Part shown: positions 49,210 through 57,586 of the stretch, one piece after another
Layout: every line of letters begins with the position of its first letter
How positions within the stretch are numbered: the first letter of the stretch is position 1
Assembly (NCBI RefSeq): GCF_040655735.1
Contig: NZ_JBFAKK010000005.1
Span: forward strand, 434,001 to 498,000
DNA from: Phytomonospora sp040655735
GTDB lineage: Bacteria > Actinomycetota > Actinomycetes > Mycobacteriales > Micromonosporaceae
DNA length: 64,000 bases
Direction of reading: 5' to 3'
Notes under the pieces: model-generated
What the model was told of the DNA's origin: nothing
Databases searched by the model: none
The model's input: only the letters and a program-made list of their open reading frames with translations
Translations under genes and position numbers: made by a program

Positions 49210-50388
49210 TTACGCTCCCTGCGCCGCGAGCTGGGCGGCCTTGTCGGCCGCGCCGTCCATCGTGTCCACTCGCTGCACGAGCGGGTGGTTCGCCTCGTCG
49301 AGGATCCGGCGACCCTCCTCGGCGTTGTTGCCGTCCAGCCGGACGACCAGCGGCTTGGCGACCTCTTCGCCGCGCGACGCCAGCATCGCCAGCGCCTGCA
49401 CGATGCCGTTGGCGACCTCGTCGCAGGCGGTGATGCCGCCGAAGACGTTGACGAACACCGACTTCACGTCGGCGTCGCCCAGCACGATCTCCAGGCCGTT
49501 GGCCATGACCTCGGCAGAGGCGCCGCCGCCGATGTCGAGGAAGTTGGCCGGCTTCATTCCACCGTAGTTCTCACCGGCGTAGGCGACCACGTCCAGCGTG
49601 GACATGACCAGGCCGGCGCCGTTGCCGATGATGCCGACGTTGCCGTCGAGCTTCACGTAGTTGAGGTCCTTCTCCTTGGCCGCCTGCTCCAAGGGGTCGA
49701 CGGCGTTGACGTCGACGTACTCCTCGTGCCCGGGGTGACGGAACGACGCGTTCTCGTCGAGGGTGACCTTGGCGTCGAGGGCCAGGACGGTGCCGTCGGC
49801 GATACGGGCGAGGGGGTTGACCTCGACCAGGGTGGCGTCCTCGGCGACGAAGGCGTCCCACAGCTTCACGAACATGGTGACCAGCTGGCCGCGCAGTTCG
49901 GCGGGGAACTTGGCCCGGTCGACGATCTCGCCGGCCACGGTCTCGTCGACGCCCTTGATCGCGTCGATCGGGAGCTTGAGGACCTTCTCGGGGTCTTCCT
50001 CGGCGACCTGCTCGATCTCCATGCCGCCGGCGGTCGAGGCGATGCACAGGAAGGTGCGGTTGGCGCGGTCGAGCAGGAACGAGAAGTAGTACTCCTCGGC
50101 GATGTCGGCCGTGACGCTCAGCATGACCTTGTGGACGGTGTGGCCCTTGATGTCCATGCCGAGGATGTCGGTGGCACGGGCGAAGGCCTCGTCGGCGCCG
50201 TCGGCCAGCTTCACACCACCGGCTTTACCGCGGCCGCCGACCTTGACCTGCGCTTTGACGACGACCTTGCCGCCCAGGCGCTCGGCGAGCTCGCGAGCCT
50301 CTTCCGGAGTGGTGGCCACTCCGCCGTCGAGCACCGGCACCCCGTGCCGCTCGAACAGCGCGCGCCCCTGATATTCGTACAGGTCCAC
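49210..50388 (-). CDS. sucC: Succinyl-CoA ligase beta subunit
   Basis: 392 aa from a GTG at 50388. N-terminal ATP-grasp: YEYQGRALFERHGVPV, KVVVKAQVKVGGRGKAGGV; C-terminal CoA-binding module: GNVGIIGNGAGLVMSTLDV, FLDIGGGASAEV and FVNVFGGITACDEVANGI. Partner of SucD; first gene of the operon. A 125-base gap to the PH-like gene (50389-50513) contains its promoter region. Confidence 0.97.
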   Translation of the reverse strand: MDLYEYQGRALFERHGVPVLDGGVATTPEEARELAERLGGKVVVKAQVKVGGRGKAGGVKLADGADEAFARATDILGMDIKGHTVHKVMLSVTADIAEEYYFSFLLDRANRTFLCIASTAGGMEIEQVAEEDPEKVLKLPIDAIKGVDETVAGEIVDRAKFPAELRGQLVTMFVKLWDAFVAEDATLVEVNPLARIADGTVLALDAKVTLDENASFRHPGHEEYVDVNAVDPLEQAAKEKDLNYVKLDGNVGIIGNGAGLVMSTLDVVAYAGENYGGMKPANFLDIGGGASAEVMANGLEIVLGDADVKSVFVNVFGGITACDEVANGIVQALAMLASRGEEVAKPLVVRLDGNNAEEGRRILDEANHPLVQRVDTMDGAADKAAQLAAQGA

Positions 50389-50513
50389 GATTAAGTCCCT
50401 GCTCCCTGCGTCTTCGCTGACATTGGTTGAGACAACTCATGGTCGCCGGGGCGACTCCTCCGCAGGGTAGCGAGGGGGTTGCGATCGCACCCGCGCCGGG
50501 TGTGTCGTACGTG

Positions 50514-51074
50514 TCACATCGACGGGGAGTCACCGGATCCGGGTGCCGACTCGGCGCGCTGGCGGTCGACGGCGGCGGCGATCTTGAAGCGCGACTGGTC
50601 CTTGCCGCTGTCGGTGAGGGCGAAGGGCGTGCCGTGGGCCTGCCGGGCCGGCGCGGTGCGCTGCCAGAGTTTCGGCTGGGTGCGCTCCAGTTCGGCGGCG
50701 GTGTCGTCGGCGTCGACGCACAGGAACCAGAAGCCGCCGTGAGTGGTCGAGCGCACGCCGGTGACCTGCGACCAGGGCACGCCGACGAGGTGGCGCGGGC
50801 CGATGCGGAACCAGATGTTGCCCGTCTCGACGACCAGGACGGGGAAGGCGGTCTGCCGGCGCCACTCGTAGAGGGTGTGACCGAGGATGCCGAGGCCGAC
50901 GATCAGCAGGCCCCATGCGACCGGGGAGCGGTAGTCGACGGCGAGCTGGACGAGCCCGCCGAGGGCGACGAGACCGCCGACCAGTCCCATGGCGCCGTAG
51001 ACCTTGCGCTGCGCCTTCGAGTCGGCGCGCACGACGAAGGTCGGCTCGGGCGGGGGGCTGGTGCGGATCTGCAT
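50514..51074 (-). CDS. Two-helix membrane protein with PH-like domain
   Basis: 186 aa, ATG at 51074 with AAAGG upstream. Two adjacent membrane helices (KVYGAMGLVGGLVALGGLVQLAV and WGLLIVGLGILGHTLYEW) then a cytosolic ~110-residue beta-rich part (VVETGNIWFRIGPRHLVGVPWSQVTGVRSTTHGG), as in bacterial PH-domain membrane proteins (STM3941/YdbT-like). Function unknown. Reads in the same direction as sucCD, but its 3' spacing of 125 bases allows an independent promoter for sucC. Confidence 0.85.
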   Translation of the reverse strand: MQIRTSPPPEPTFVVRADSKAQRKVYGAMGLVGGLVALGGLVQLAVDYRSPVAWGLLIVGLGILGHTLYEWRRQTAFPVLVVETGNIWFRIGPRHLVGVPWSQVTGVRSTTHGGFWFLCVDADDTAAELERTQPKLWQRTAPARQAHGTPFALTDSGKDQSRFKIAAAVDRQRAESAPGSGDSPSM

Positions 51075-51352
51075 GGGACGCCTTTCGTGGTGTGGTCTCG
51101 TGGGGTGGGTGTGGGGCGGGTCGGGGTCGTGGGTTCTGCCGGGACGATTGTGCCCGACAAGCGTGCGAATCCGACACGCCGAAAACTAGTTGTAGAAGAT
51201 CTGCGTGCAGGGCGTAACCCTCGTCTGGCAGGATCGTTGATATCAACGTCGGCCAAAACGGACAGTGAGCGGCGATAAGCCGCCCGGTTCGGGCCGATGT
51301 TTACGGCCGATGCCCTGTCGGTCGAGGGGTGGCGGCGGGGTGTCGTGCATGA

Positions 51353-51389
51353 GAGGGACCGGACGTCTGAGGGGTGCGTCCGGTCCCTC
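51353..51389 (+). terminator. 13-bp hairpin followed by gttatata
   Basis: gagggaccggacg (51353-51365) pairs perfectly with 51377-51389; 11-base loop; AT-rich run follows. Could end an unannotated transcript. Confidence 0.45.
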
Positions 51390-51490
51390 GTTATATACGA
51401 CGGGGGCGGCGGTGGCTTCGGCTGCCGCCGCTTTTCTGTGGGTTTCGGGTTTTGGTCTCGGGTCGGGTCGGCTCGCGGGGTTAGAACCGG

Positions 51491-51610
51491 CTGGGTGGCT
51501 CCGCCCCCAGCACCCCCGCCGGGACGCTGTCCCGGACCCTGCTGGGACTCCGTCCCAGACCCTGCTGGGAGGCTTCGCCCCCAGGCCCCCACCAGGGACT
51601 CCGTCCCTGG
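51491..51610. repeat. REP-like cluster of five tandem hairpins
   Basis: Hairpins at 51491-51510, 51519-51535 (ccgggac/gtcccgg), 51542-51558 (ctgggac/gtcccag), 51565-51584, and 51592-51610 (ccagggac/gtccctgg), mostly with 3-base loops. Resembles extragenic palindromic repeats of actinomycetes. Confidence 0.75.
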
Positions 51611-51669
51611 GCCCGGACCTGAGCCTGGGCTGCGGGCCGTATAGGCGTTGCCGTGGCGGCGGCCCGAAC

Positions 51670-51696
51670 ATATCCACAACCCACAAGTTATCCACA
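51670..51696 (+). promoter_or_regulatory. Second pair of DnaA-box-like sites
   Basis: atatccaca (51670-51678) and ttatccaca (51688-51696), start-to-start 18 bases as at 43569, with conserved flanks (tccacaaccc and tccacaggg). Confidence 0.5.
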
Positions 51697-51921
51697 GGGT
51701 CGGCCGCTGAGCCCTACACAGCTATGCGTGGCGCTCTTCTACAGTCAGAAGTGGGAGGCGGCATGGGCGGCCCCTCCGTTTCGATCTGGAGAAAACCGTC
51801 CCGGCCCATCGGGACGACACGGCCCTCCGGCCCGGCCCAACCAGCCCAGCATTTCCGCCCCGGCCCTCCGGCCCGGCCAAGCAGTCGCCCCGGCCCAAGC
51901 AGCCCGGCCTTCCGCCCCGGC

Positions 51922-52329
51922 CTAAGCGGCCGATGCGGTCTTCACGTTGTCGCGTACCCACTCGACGATCGACGTCGTCGTGGCCCCCGGCGTGAAGATC
52001 TTCGCGACGCCCATCTTCGTCAGCGCCGGGATGTCTCCGTCGGGGATGATTCCCCCGCCGAAGACGACGATGTCGGTCGCCTGCTGCTCGGTGAGCAGGG
52101 CGATCACCCGCTCGAACAGTGTCATGTGCGCGCCGGAGAGGACGGAGAGGCCGACGACCTGCGCGTCCTCGGCGATCGCCGTCGCCACGATCTGCTCGGG
52201 CGTCTGGTGGAGGCCGGTGTAGATGACCTCCATGCCGGCGTCGCGCAGAGCGCGGGCGACCACCTTGGCACCGCGGTCATGGCCGTCCAGGCCCGGCTTG
52301 GCCACCACGACCCTGATGCGTGAACTCAT
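51922..52329 (-). CDS. B12-binding domain protein (mutase small C-terminal-domain type)
   Basis: 135 aa from the ATG at 52329 (AAGGG upstream); a GTG three codons earlier is possible. A stand-alone cobalamin-binding domain with the base-off motif D-x-H-x2-G in GLDGHDRGAK, then LSVLSGAHMTLF and GGGIIPDGDIP. This is the C-terminal domain of methylmalonyl-CoA-mutase-type large subunits, found alone in mutases such as isobutyryl- or ethylmalonyl-CoA mutase small subunits. No large subunit is nearby, so it presumably pairs with one encoded elsewhere. Confidence 0.92.
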   Translation of the reverse strand: MSSRIRVVVAKPGLDGHDRGAKVVARALRDAGMEVIYTGLHQTPEQIVATAIAEDAQVVGLSVLSGAHMTLFERVIALLTEQQATDIVVFGGGIIPDGDIPALTKMGVAKIFTPGATTTSIVEWVRDNVKTASAA

Positions 52330-52485
52330 GGTCTTCACCCTTCAAGCACGGCGCCTCGGTGCGCCAACGACTCGCAGTCGAGCCTACCGATCGTTCAGGT
52401 GCCGCAGGGAGAAGGTGTGGGGGAGGTCCCGGTCACAACGCTGCGTGACTCATCGGTTACGGTGTTCGGCGATTGGGGGTGTCTC

Positions 52486-53310
52486 GTGAGGGACAGTCAC
52501 TTCGTCGCGAGGCACCGGGCCGCCCCGAACTGGGAGGCCACCGCGTCGCAGATCCTCGGGCGTGTGGGCGCCGAATGGGAGTTCGGCGCCGGAACGTACG
52601 TGGGGCGCCGCCGCGCGGCCTCCGCCATCCAGATCCAATACGCGACCGTCGTCGCCACGGCGGTCATCGCCGGGGGCGTCATCGCCCTGGGCAGCGCGGC
52701 CGCCATGCCCGACGAGGGCCCGGCGCCGTCCGTCGCGGGACCGCCCGCCGTTGTCGCCGTCGTCCAGGACGGACAGGCGGGGGGCGAGGAGAGTGTCGTG
52801 CAGCGCACGACGGCCACCGTCGCCACGCGGGGGGTGGACCGCACACCGCTGAAGTCGCAGCCCGCCGAGGAGATCTGGACGTCGCCCCTGAAGAACGGCG
52901 AGTTCGACCTCACCTCCTTCTTCGGGCAGCGCTGGGGCGTCCTGCACGCGGGGATCGACCTGGCCGCGCCGACGGGTACGCCCGTCTACGCCGCCCACAG
53001 GGGCACGGTCGTCGAGGCCGGCTGGGCGGGAACGTACGGGTACCTGGTGGTCATCGATCACGGGAAGGGGCTGTCGACGTATTACGCGCACAACTCGGCG
53101 TTGTCGGTCAGCGCCGGCGACAAGGTCGAGGCCGGCGACCCGATCTCGAAGGTCGGCAACACCGGGTACTCCTTCGGTCCGCACAGTCACTTCGAGGTGC
53201 ATCTCAACGGCGAGAAGGTCGACCCGATGCCGTACCTGAAGAAGCGCGGGCTCGACGTGGCCAAGGCCGCCGAGAACGTCTACCCCGACGACTCGCTGCT
53301 CCCCGGTTAG
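52486..53310 (+). CDS. Membrane-anchored M23 family peptidase
   Basis: About 274 aa from a GTG at 52486 preceded by GGGGG; earlier in-frame starts to 52399 are possible. N-terminal ~50 residues are cytosolic, then a membrane helix (YATVVATAVIAGGVIALGSAAAM), a Pro/Thr linker, and a LytM/M23 domain with metal ligands H...D in HAGIDLAAPTG and HSHFEVH. Probably cleaves peptidoglycan stem peptides outside the membrane, near the division or growth site. Adjacent upstream of pcrA. Confidence 0.9.
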   Translation: MRDSHFVARHRAAPNWEATASQILGRVGAEWEFGAGTYVGRRRAASAIQIQYATVVATAVIAGGVIALGSAAAMPDEGPAPSVAGPPAVVAVVQDGQAGGEESVVQRTTATVATRGVDRTPLKSQPAEEIWTSPLKNGEFDLTSFFGQRWGVLHAGIDLAAPTGTPVYAAHRGTVVEAGWAGTYGYLVVIDHGKGLSTYYAHNSALSVSAGDKVEAGDPISKVGNTGYSFGPHSHFEVHLNGEKVDPMPYLKKRGLDVAKAAENVYPDDSLLPG

Positions 53311-53355
53311 GCGGGCGGCGTGTCTGTCGTACCCCCGGAATAGACTCGACGGGCC

Positions 53356-55716
53356 ATGGATGTGCTCTTTCCGGAAACCGCAGCCAACCGCCCGAAAACC
53401 GACGCCGCGCGCCCTGACCCGGGTCTCGCCGACCTGAACGAGGCCCAGCGCGCCGCCGTCCTCCATGAGGGCACCCCGCTGCTCATCGTGGCCGGCGCCG
53501 GGTCGGGGAAGACGCGCGTCCTCACCCAGCGCATCGCGCATCTGCTGTCCCATCGCAAGGTGCATCCCGGTGAGATCCTCGCGATCACCTTCACCAACAA
53601 GGCCGCCGCGGAGATGCGCGAGCGGGTGACCGAGCTGGTCGGCCGCCGCGCCCGGATGATGTGGGTCAGCACCTTCCACTCGGCCTGCGTGCGCATCCTT
53701 CGCGCCGAGGCCGAGACGCTCGGGCTGAAGTCGTCGTTCACCATCTACGACGCCGACGACGCCCGCCGCATCATGCAGATGGTCATCGCCGAACTCGATC
53801 TGGACCCCAAGCGCAACTCACCGCGCTGGCTGGCCGCCGAGGTCTCGAACCTCAAGAACGAGCTCGTCGACTCCGAGACGGCGCTGGCGCGTGCCGACAC
53901 GCCCAAGGAGAAGACGGTCGCGGAGGCCTACAAGCTCTACGAGGAGCGGCTGCGCACCGCGCAGGCCCTCGACTTCGACGACCTCATCGGCCACACCGTG
54001 CACCTGCTGTCGGCGTTCCCGCTGGTCGCCGAGAAGTACCGGCGCCGGTTCCGGCACGTCCTCATCGACGAGTACCAGGACACCAACCACGCGCAGTACC
54101 GCCTGGTCCGCGAGTTGGTGGGTCCCGCCGACGGGGACATCCCGCCGGCCGAGCTGTGCGTCGTCGGTGACGCCGACCAGTCGATCTACGCCTTCCGGGG
54201 CGCCACGATCCGCAACATCCTGGAGTTCGAGCGCGACTACCCCGACGCGCGCACGATCCTGCTGGAGCAGAACTACCGCTCCACGCAGACGATCCTCTCG
54301 GCGGCCAACGCGGTCATCGACCGCAACAACGGCCGCAAGCCCAAGCGCCTGTGGACCGACCAGGGCGACGGCGAGCAGATCGTCGGCTACGTGGCCGACA
54401 CGGAGCACGAAGAAGCCGAGTGGATCGTCAAGCAGATCGACCGGCTCACCGACGACGAGGACGTCCGCCCCGCCGACGTGGCCGTGTTCTACCGGACCAA
54501 CGCGCAGTCGCGGGTGTTCGAGCAGCGGTTCATGAGCGCGGGGATGCCCTACAAGGTCGTCGGCGGAGTGCGCTTCTACGAGCGCAAAGAGGTCCGCGAC
54601 GCCCTCGCCTACCTGCGGCTGGTCTCCAACGGCGACGACACCGTCAGCGCCCGGCGGGTCGTGAACGTGCCCAAGCGGGGTGTCGGGGACCGCGCGATCG
54701 AGGCCATCGACGCCTTCGGGCAGCGCGAGCGGATCTCCTTCGGCGCGGCGCTGTGGCGGGTCGGGGAGGCGGTCGGTGTGACCGCGCGCGCGGCGAACAG
54801 CGTCCGGAAGTTCACCGCCCTGATCGACGAGGCCCGCGCGATCGCCGAGTCGGAGGGGCCCGAGGTCGTCCTTGAGCACATCCTGGCCGGCAGCGGCTAC
54901 CTCGCCGAGCTGGAGTCGACCGGTGACCCGCAGGACGAGGGCCGGGTCGAGAACCTCCAGGAGCTGGTCAGCGCCGCCCGCGAGTACACCGAGCGGGTCC
55001 TCGGCGAGTCCGGTGCCGAGGAGGGCGAGGACGGCGAGGAGAGCGGTGAGGAGAGCGGTGAGGAGCGGCCGACCCTCGGCGGTTTCCTGGAGCAGGTGGC
55101 GCTGGTCGCCGACTCCGACCAGATTCCCGACGATGACGACACCGACGGCGTCGTCACCCTCATGACGCTGCACACGGCGAAGGGGCTGGAGTTTCCCGTC
55201 GTGTTCCTCACGGGCATGGAGGACGGGGTCTTCCCCCACCAGCGCTCCACCAAGGAGGAGGAGCTGGAGGAGGAGCGGCGGCTGGCCTACGTCGGCATCA
55301 CGCGCGCCAGGCGGCGGCTGTACCTGAGCCGCGCGGTGACGCGCAGCGCCTGGGGGCAGCCGCAGTACAACCCGCCGAGCCGGTTCCTCGAAGAGGTTCC
55401 CGACGCGCTGCTCGCGTGGGAGAAGACGGACGCGGCGCCCTCGCGCATGGTGCGGTCGAGCGGTGTGCGTCATCCCGAGTCCTCGCTGGCGGCCAAGCTC
55501 GGCCTCGGCGGCGTCGGCCTGACCTCGGCGAGCAATCTTCGCGGCGGCGCCGACGTGCCCGTCCTCGTGCCGGGGGACAGGGTCACGCACGACAAGTTCG
55601 GGCTCGGGCGCGTCACGCAGGTCGAGGGCTCCGGCGCGCGGACGCGGGCGGAGATCGACTTCGGCGACCAGAAGCGGTGGCTGGTGGTGCGGCACGCGCC
55701 GGTGCAGAAGTTGTAG
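53356..55716 (+). CDS. pcrA: UvrD/PcrA-type DNA helicase
   Basis: 786 aa. Superfamily 1A helicase: Walker A GAGSGKT (47-53), motif Ia FTNKAAAEMRER, motif II LIDEYQDTN, motif III GDADQSIYAFRGA, motif V LMTLHTAKGLEFPVVF, motif VI YVGITRARRRL. An acidic Glu/Gly/Ser stretch (EDGEESGEESGEE) lies in the 2B/2A region. The C-terminal tail ends in a Tudor-like RNA-polymerase-binding module (GDRVTHDKFGLGRVTQVEG). Acts in repair and conflict resolution. Located immediately after the M23 gene. Confidence 0.95.
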   Translation: MDVLFPETAANRPKTDAARPDPGLADLNEAQRAAVLHEGTPLLIVAGAGSGKTRVLTQRIAHLLSHRKVHPGEILAITFTNKAAAEMRERVTELVGRRARMMWVSTFHSACVRILRAEAETLGLKSSFTIYDADDARRIMQMVIAELDLDPKRNSPRWLAAEVSNLKNELVDSETALARADTPKEKTVAEAYKLYEERLRTAQALDFDDLIGHTVHLLSAFPLVAEKYRRRFRHVLIDEYQDTNHAQYRLVRELVGPADGDIPPAELCVVGDADQSIYAFRGATIRNILEFERDYPDARTILLEQNYRSTQTILSAANAVIDRNNGRKPKRLWTDQGDGEQIVGYVADTEHEEAEWIVKQIDRLTDDEDVRPADVAVFYRTNAQSRVFEQRFMSAGMPYKVVGGVRFYERKEVRDALAYLRLVSNGDDTVSARRVVNVPKRGVGDRAIEAIDAFGQRERISFGAALWRVGEAVGVTARAANSVRKFTALIDEARAIAESEGPEVVLEHILAGSGYLAELESTGDPQDEGRVENLQELVSAAREYTERVLGESGAEEGEDGEESGEESGEERPTLGGFLEQVALVADSDQIPDDDDTDGVVTLMTLHTAKGLEFPVVFLTGMEDGVFPHQRSTKEEELEEERRLAYVGITRARRRLYLSRAVTRSAWGQPQYNPPSRFLEEVPDALLAWEKTDAAPSRMVRSSGVRHPESSLAAKLGLGGVGLTSASNLRGGADVPVLVPGDRVTHDKFGLGRVTQVEGSGARTRAEIDFGDQKRWLVVRHAPVQKL

Positions 55717-55900
55717 GGAGGGGCGTCGGTCGATGCGGCACCGTGCAGGTCGCCCGCGCCCGGCACCTCGGCCCCACGCTGCCGGCACCTCCTGCGGGCC
55801 CACCCGAGATGGGCGTCGACGTTCGGCGCGACTCCCGGGCGGCTCACGATCACCAGCCCGGTTCTGAGCCGCCGCGGTCGCCTTGTTGTGAGCGCCGGGC

Positions 55901-56770
55901 TCAAGAAGCCGGCAACGGCACCCCCACCTCCGACACCGTGAACGGAGCCTTCGCGGTGCCCTCCCGTCGTGCCCCGAACTGCGAGTTCACCAGCAGCAAC
56001 CTCCCGCCGACGTACGCCACCGTCGTCGGCGTGTCCGCGACCGTCCGCTCCCAGCGCCCCGCCAGCACACCGCTGCGCCCGTCGTCGGCGAGGTGCAGCG
56101 CCGTCAGCCAGTACCGGGCGGAGCCGTCGGGCTCGTCGGTGTTGTCGCAGACGTAGAGCACGTCGTCGACCCACACCATGCCGTCGCCGTTGACGGGGAC
56201 CCCGCCGAGGTCGACGCGGGCGGCGGCGCGAGTGGCGGGGTCGAGGCGCCAGAGTTCGCCGGTGCCCTGGGCGGCGGCGTACAGGCCGGTGCCGTCGCGG
56301 GTGGGGACGATGCCGTTGAGGTAGGCGTCGCCGGGATCGTGCGGGGTGAGGTCGAAGTACTCCTCGGCGGGTCCGACGGAGTCGGGCGCCAGCGCGAAAC
56401 GCCACACGACCGGCCGCAGCGAGTCGGTCACGTAGGCGTGGCCGTCGAGGACGCACACGTCGTTGAGCAGCGTCGGTTCGGCGCCGACGGGTCTGCGCGC
56501 GGCGAGCGCGCCCGTCGCCAGGTCGTAGGCGAACAGGACGCCGCTCTTTCCCCCGCAGACGAGCAGCCGTCCGTGAGGGTCGACGGTCATGCCCAGGGCG
56601 CTGTCGCGTCCGTCCGACCCCGCCGGCCCCCACACGGTGAGGTCCCCGCCGCCCAGCTCGCCGCGGAAGATCGTGCCGTCGGCCGAGCCGGAGACGAAGA
56701 AGCCGCGCCCGTCGGGGGCCTCGGTGACGCCTTCGGGGAACACCGCTTCGCCGGGGATGACGTATCGCAT
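55901..56770 (-). CDS. SMP-30/gluconolactonase-like beta-propeller protein
   Basis: 289 aa, ATG at 56770 with GAGGTG upstream. Six-bladed propeller pattern: FPEGVTEAPDGRGFFVSGSADGTIFRG, MTVDPHGRLLVCGGKSG, LLNDVCVLDGHAYVTDS, NGIVPTRDGTGLY, GDGMVWVDDVLYVCDN. The N-D pairs and E18 resemble SMP-30 metal-ligand positions, so a lactonase or sugar-lactone hydrolase is possible. No signal peptide seen. It is followed upstream (minus strand) by a TetR gene, 52 bases away; may be cotranscribed. Confidence 0.85.
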   Translation of the reverse strand: MRYVIPGEAVFPEGVTEAPDGRGFFVSGSADGTIFRGELGGGDLTVWGPAGSDGRDSALGMTVDPHGRLLVCGGKSGVLFAYDLATGALAARRPVGAEPTLLNDVCVLDGHAYVTDSLRPVVWRFALAPDSVGPAEEYFDLTPHDPGDAYLNGIVPTRDGTGLYAAAQGTGELWRLDPATRAAARVDLGGVPVNGDGMVWVDDVLYVCDNTDEPDGSARYWLTALHLADDGRSGVLAGRWERTVADTPTTVAYVGGRLLLVNSQFGARREGTAKAPFTVSEVGVPLPAS

Positions 56771-56822
56771 CGCCGCACCTCGCTTTCGCTTGTGCGGCAA
56801 TGGAACCCGGCGCAAATCACGA

Positions 56823-57440
56823 TCAGGTCGCGGGTCCGGCGCCGAGTTCTCCGGCCAGGTAGTGCTGGAGGCAGGGGCCAACGACGGCGGCGAGCCGCTC
56901 GGCGTCGAGCGAGGCGATCGGCTCGGTCTTGAGGATGTACCGGGTCAGTGAGATCCCGGCCAGGTGCGCCCCGCACAGACTCGCCCGCAGGGGCGCCTCG
57001 CCGGCGTTGACGCGGCCGGTCAGCGGGGTGAGCAGTGCGTCGGTGACGAAGCTCTTGAGCACTTCGGCGGCCGCCTCGGAGGTCGCCGCCGCCCGCAGGA
57101 CCGCCGACATCCGCGCCGAGGTCTCGGGCGACTCCCACGCGTCCAGGTAGTGCCGGATCAGGCGCGCGCCGAGTTCGTCGTCGGGGGCGTCGACGAACTT
57201 CGCGATCTGCCGCAGGGGGTTGGCGCCGGTCTCCAGGACGGCTTTGAACAGGCCGTCCTTGCTGCCGAAGAAGTGCACGACGAGCGCCGGGTCGACCTCG
57301 GCGGCGCGCGCGATGCCGCGCATGGTGGCGCCGTCGTAGCCGCGGTCGAGGAAGGCGTCGGTCGCCGCCTCCAGGATCGCCTCGCGGGTGCCGGACTCGC
57401 CGGGGCGCCGGCCCGCCGTGGACTTGCGGGTCTTGGTCAC
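56823..57440 (-). CDS. TetR-family regulator
   Basis: 205 aa from a GTG at 57440 (AAGGA upstream). HTH: REAILEAATDAFLDRGYDGATMRGIARAAEVDPALVVHFFGSKDGLF. The C-terminal half (PETSARMSAVLRAAATSEAAAEVLKSF) matches the common actinobacterial TetR_C subtype. Divergent from an ABC-2-like membrane protein with two TTCAAC...GTTGAA operators between; probable autorepressor and pump regulator. Confidence 0.93.
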   Translation of the reverse strand: MTKTRKSTAGRRPGESGTREAILEAATDAFLDRGYDGATMRGIARAAEVDPALVVHFFGSKDGLFKAVLETGANPLRQIAKFVDAPDDELGARLIRHYLDAWESPETSARMSAVLRAAATSEAAAEVLKSFVTDALLTPLTGRVNAGEAPLRASLCGAHLAGISLTRYILKTEPIASLDAERLAAVVGPCLQHYLAGELGAGPAT

Positions 57441-57513
57441 TGCGGGGTCCTTCGCTCGTCGGTACCGATCATGGTGCCAGGCGGTGGCGGGGTGGCGTCG
57501 TTCACAAGTCCTA

Positions 57514-57528
57514 TTCAACACCGTGGAA
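57514..57528. promoter_or_regulatory. TetR operator 1
   Basis: ttcaac-acc-gtggaa, 6-bp arms with one mismatch; 25 bases from operator 2. Confidence 0.65.
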
Positions 57529-57538
57529 TTGAGCTAAT

Positions 57539-57553
57539 TTCAACAGCGTTGAA
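57539..57553. promoter_or_regulatory. TetR operator 2
   Basis: ttcaac-agc-gttgaa, perfect 6-bp arms, 33 bases upstream of the membrane-protein start. Confidence 0.7.
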
Positions 57554-57586
57554 CTCAACACGTGATGAACTCCTGGAAGGCCAGCC

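Larger units (their letters stand above)
51075..51921. other. 847-bp non-coding region with hairpin cluster
   Basis: Between two minus-strand genes. Contains, left to right: an AT-richer promoter zone (51160-51240), a 13-bp hairpin (51353-51389), a tandem cluster of five short hairpins (51491-51610), a pair of DnaA-box-like sequences (51670-51696), and Pro-coding low-complexity DNA to 51921. Open frames here are compositionally odd and not credible genes. Confidence 0.7.

Noticed and set aside
51265..51718. Open frames in the 51075-51921 region
   Set aside because: They cross hairpins and consist of simple Gly/Pro/Ser/Arg sequence; no ribosome sites or domain patterns.
52330..52485. c-di-AMP (ydaO-type) riboswitch before the M23 peptidase
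   Set aside because: Such switches often precede cell-wall hydrolases in actinomycetes, but I could not recognise the conserved core in this 156-base stretch.
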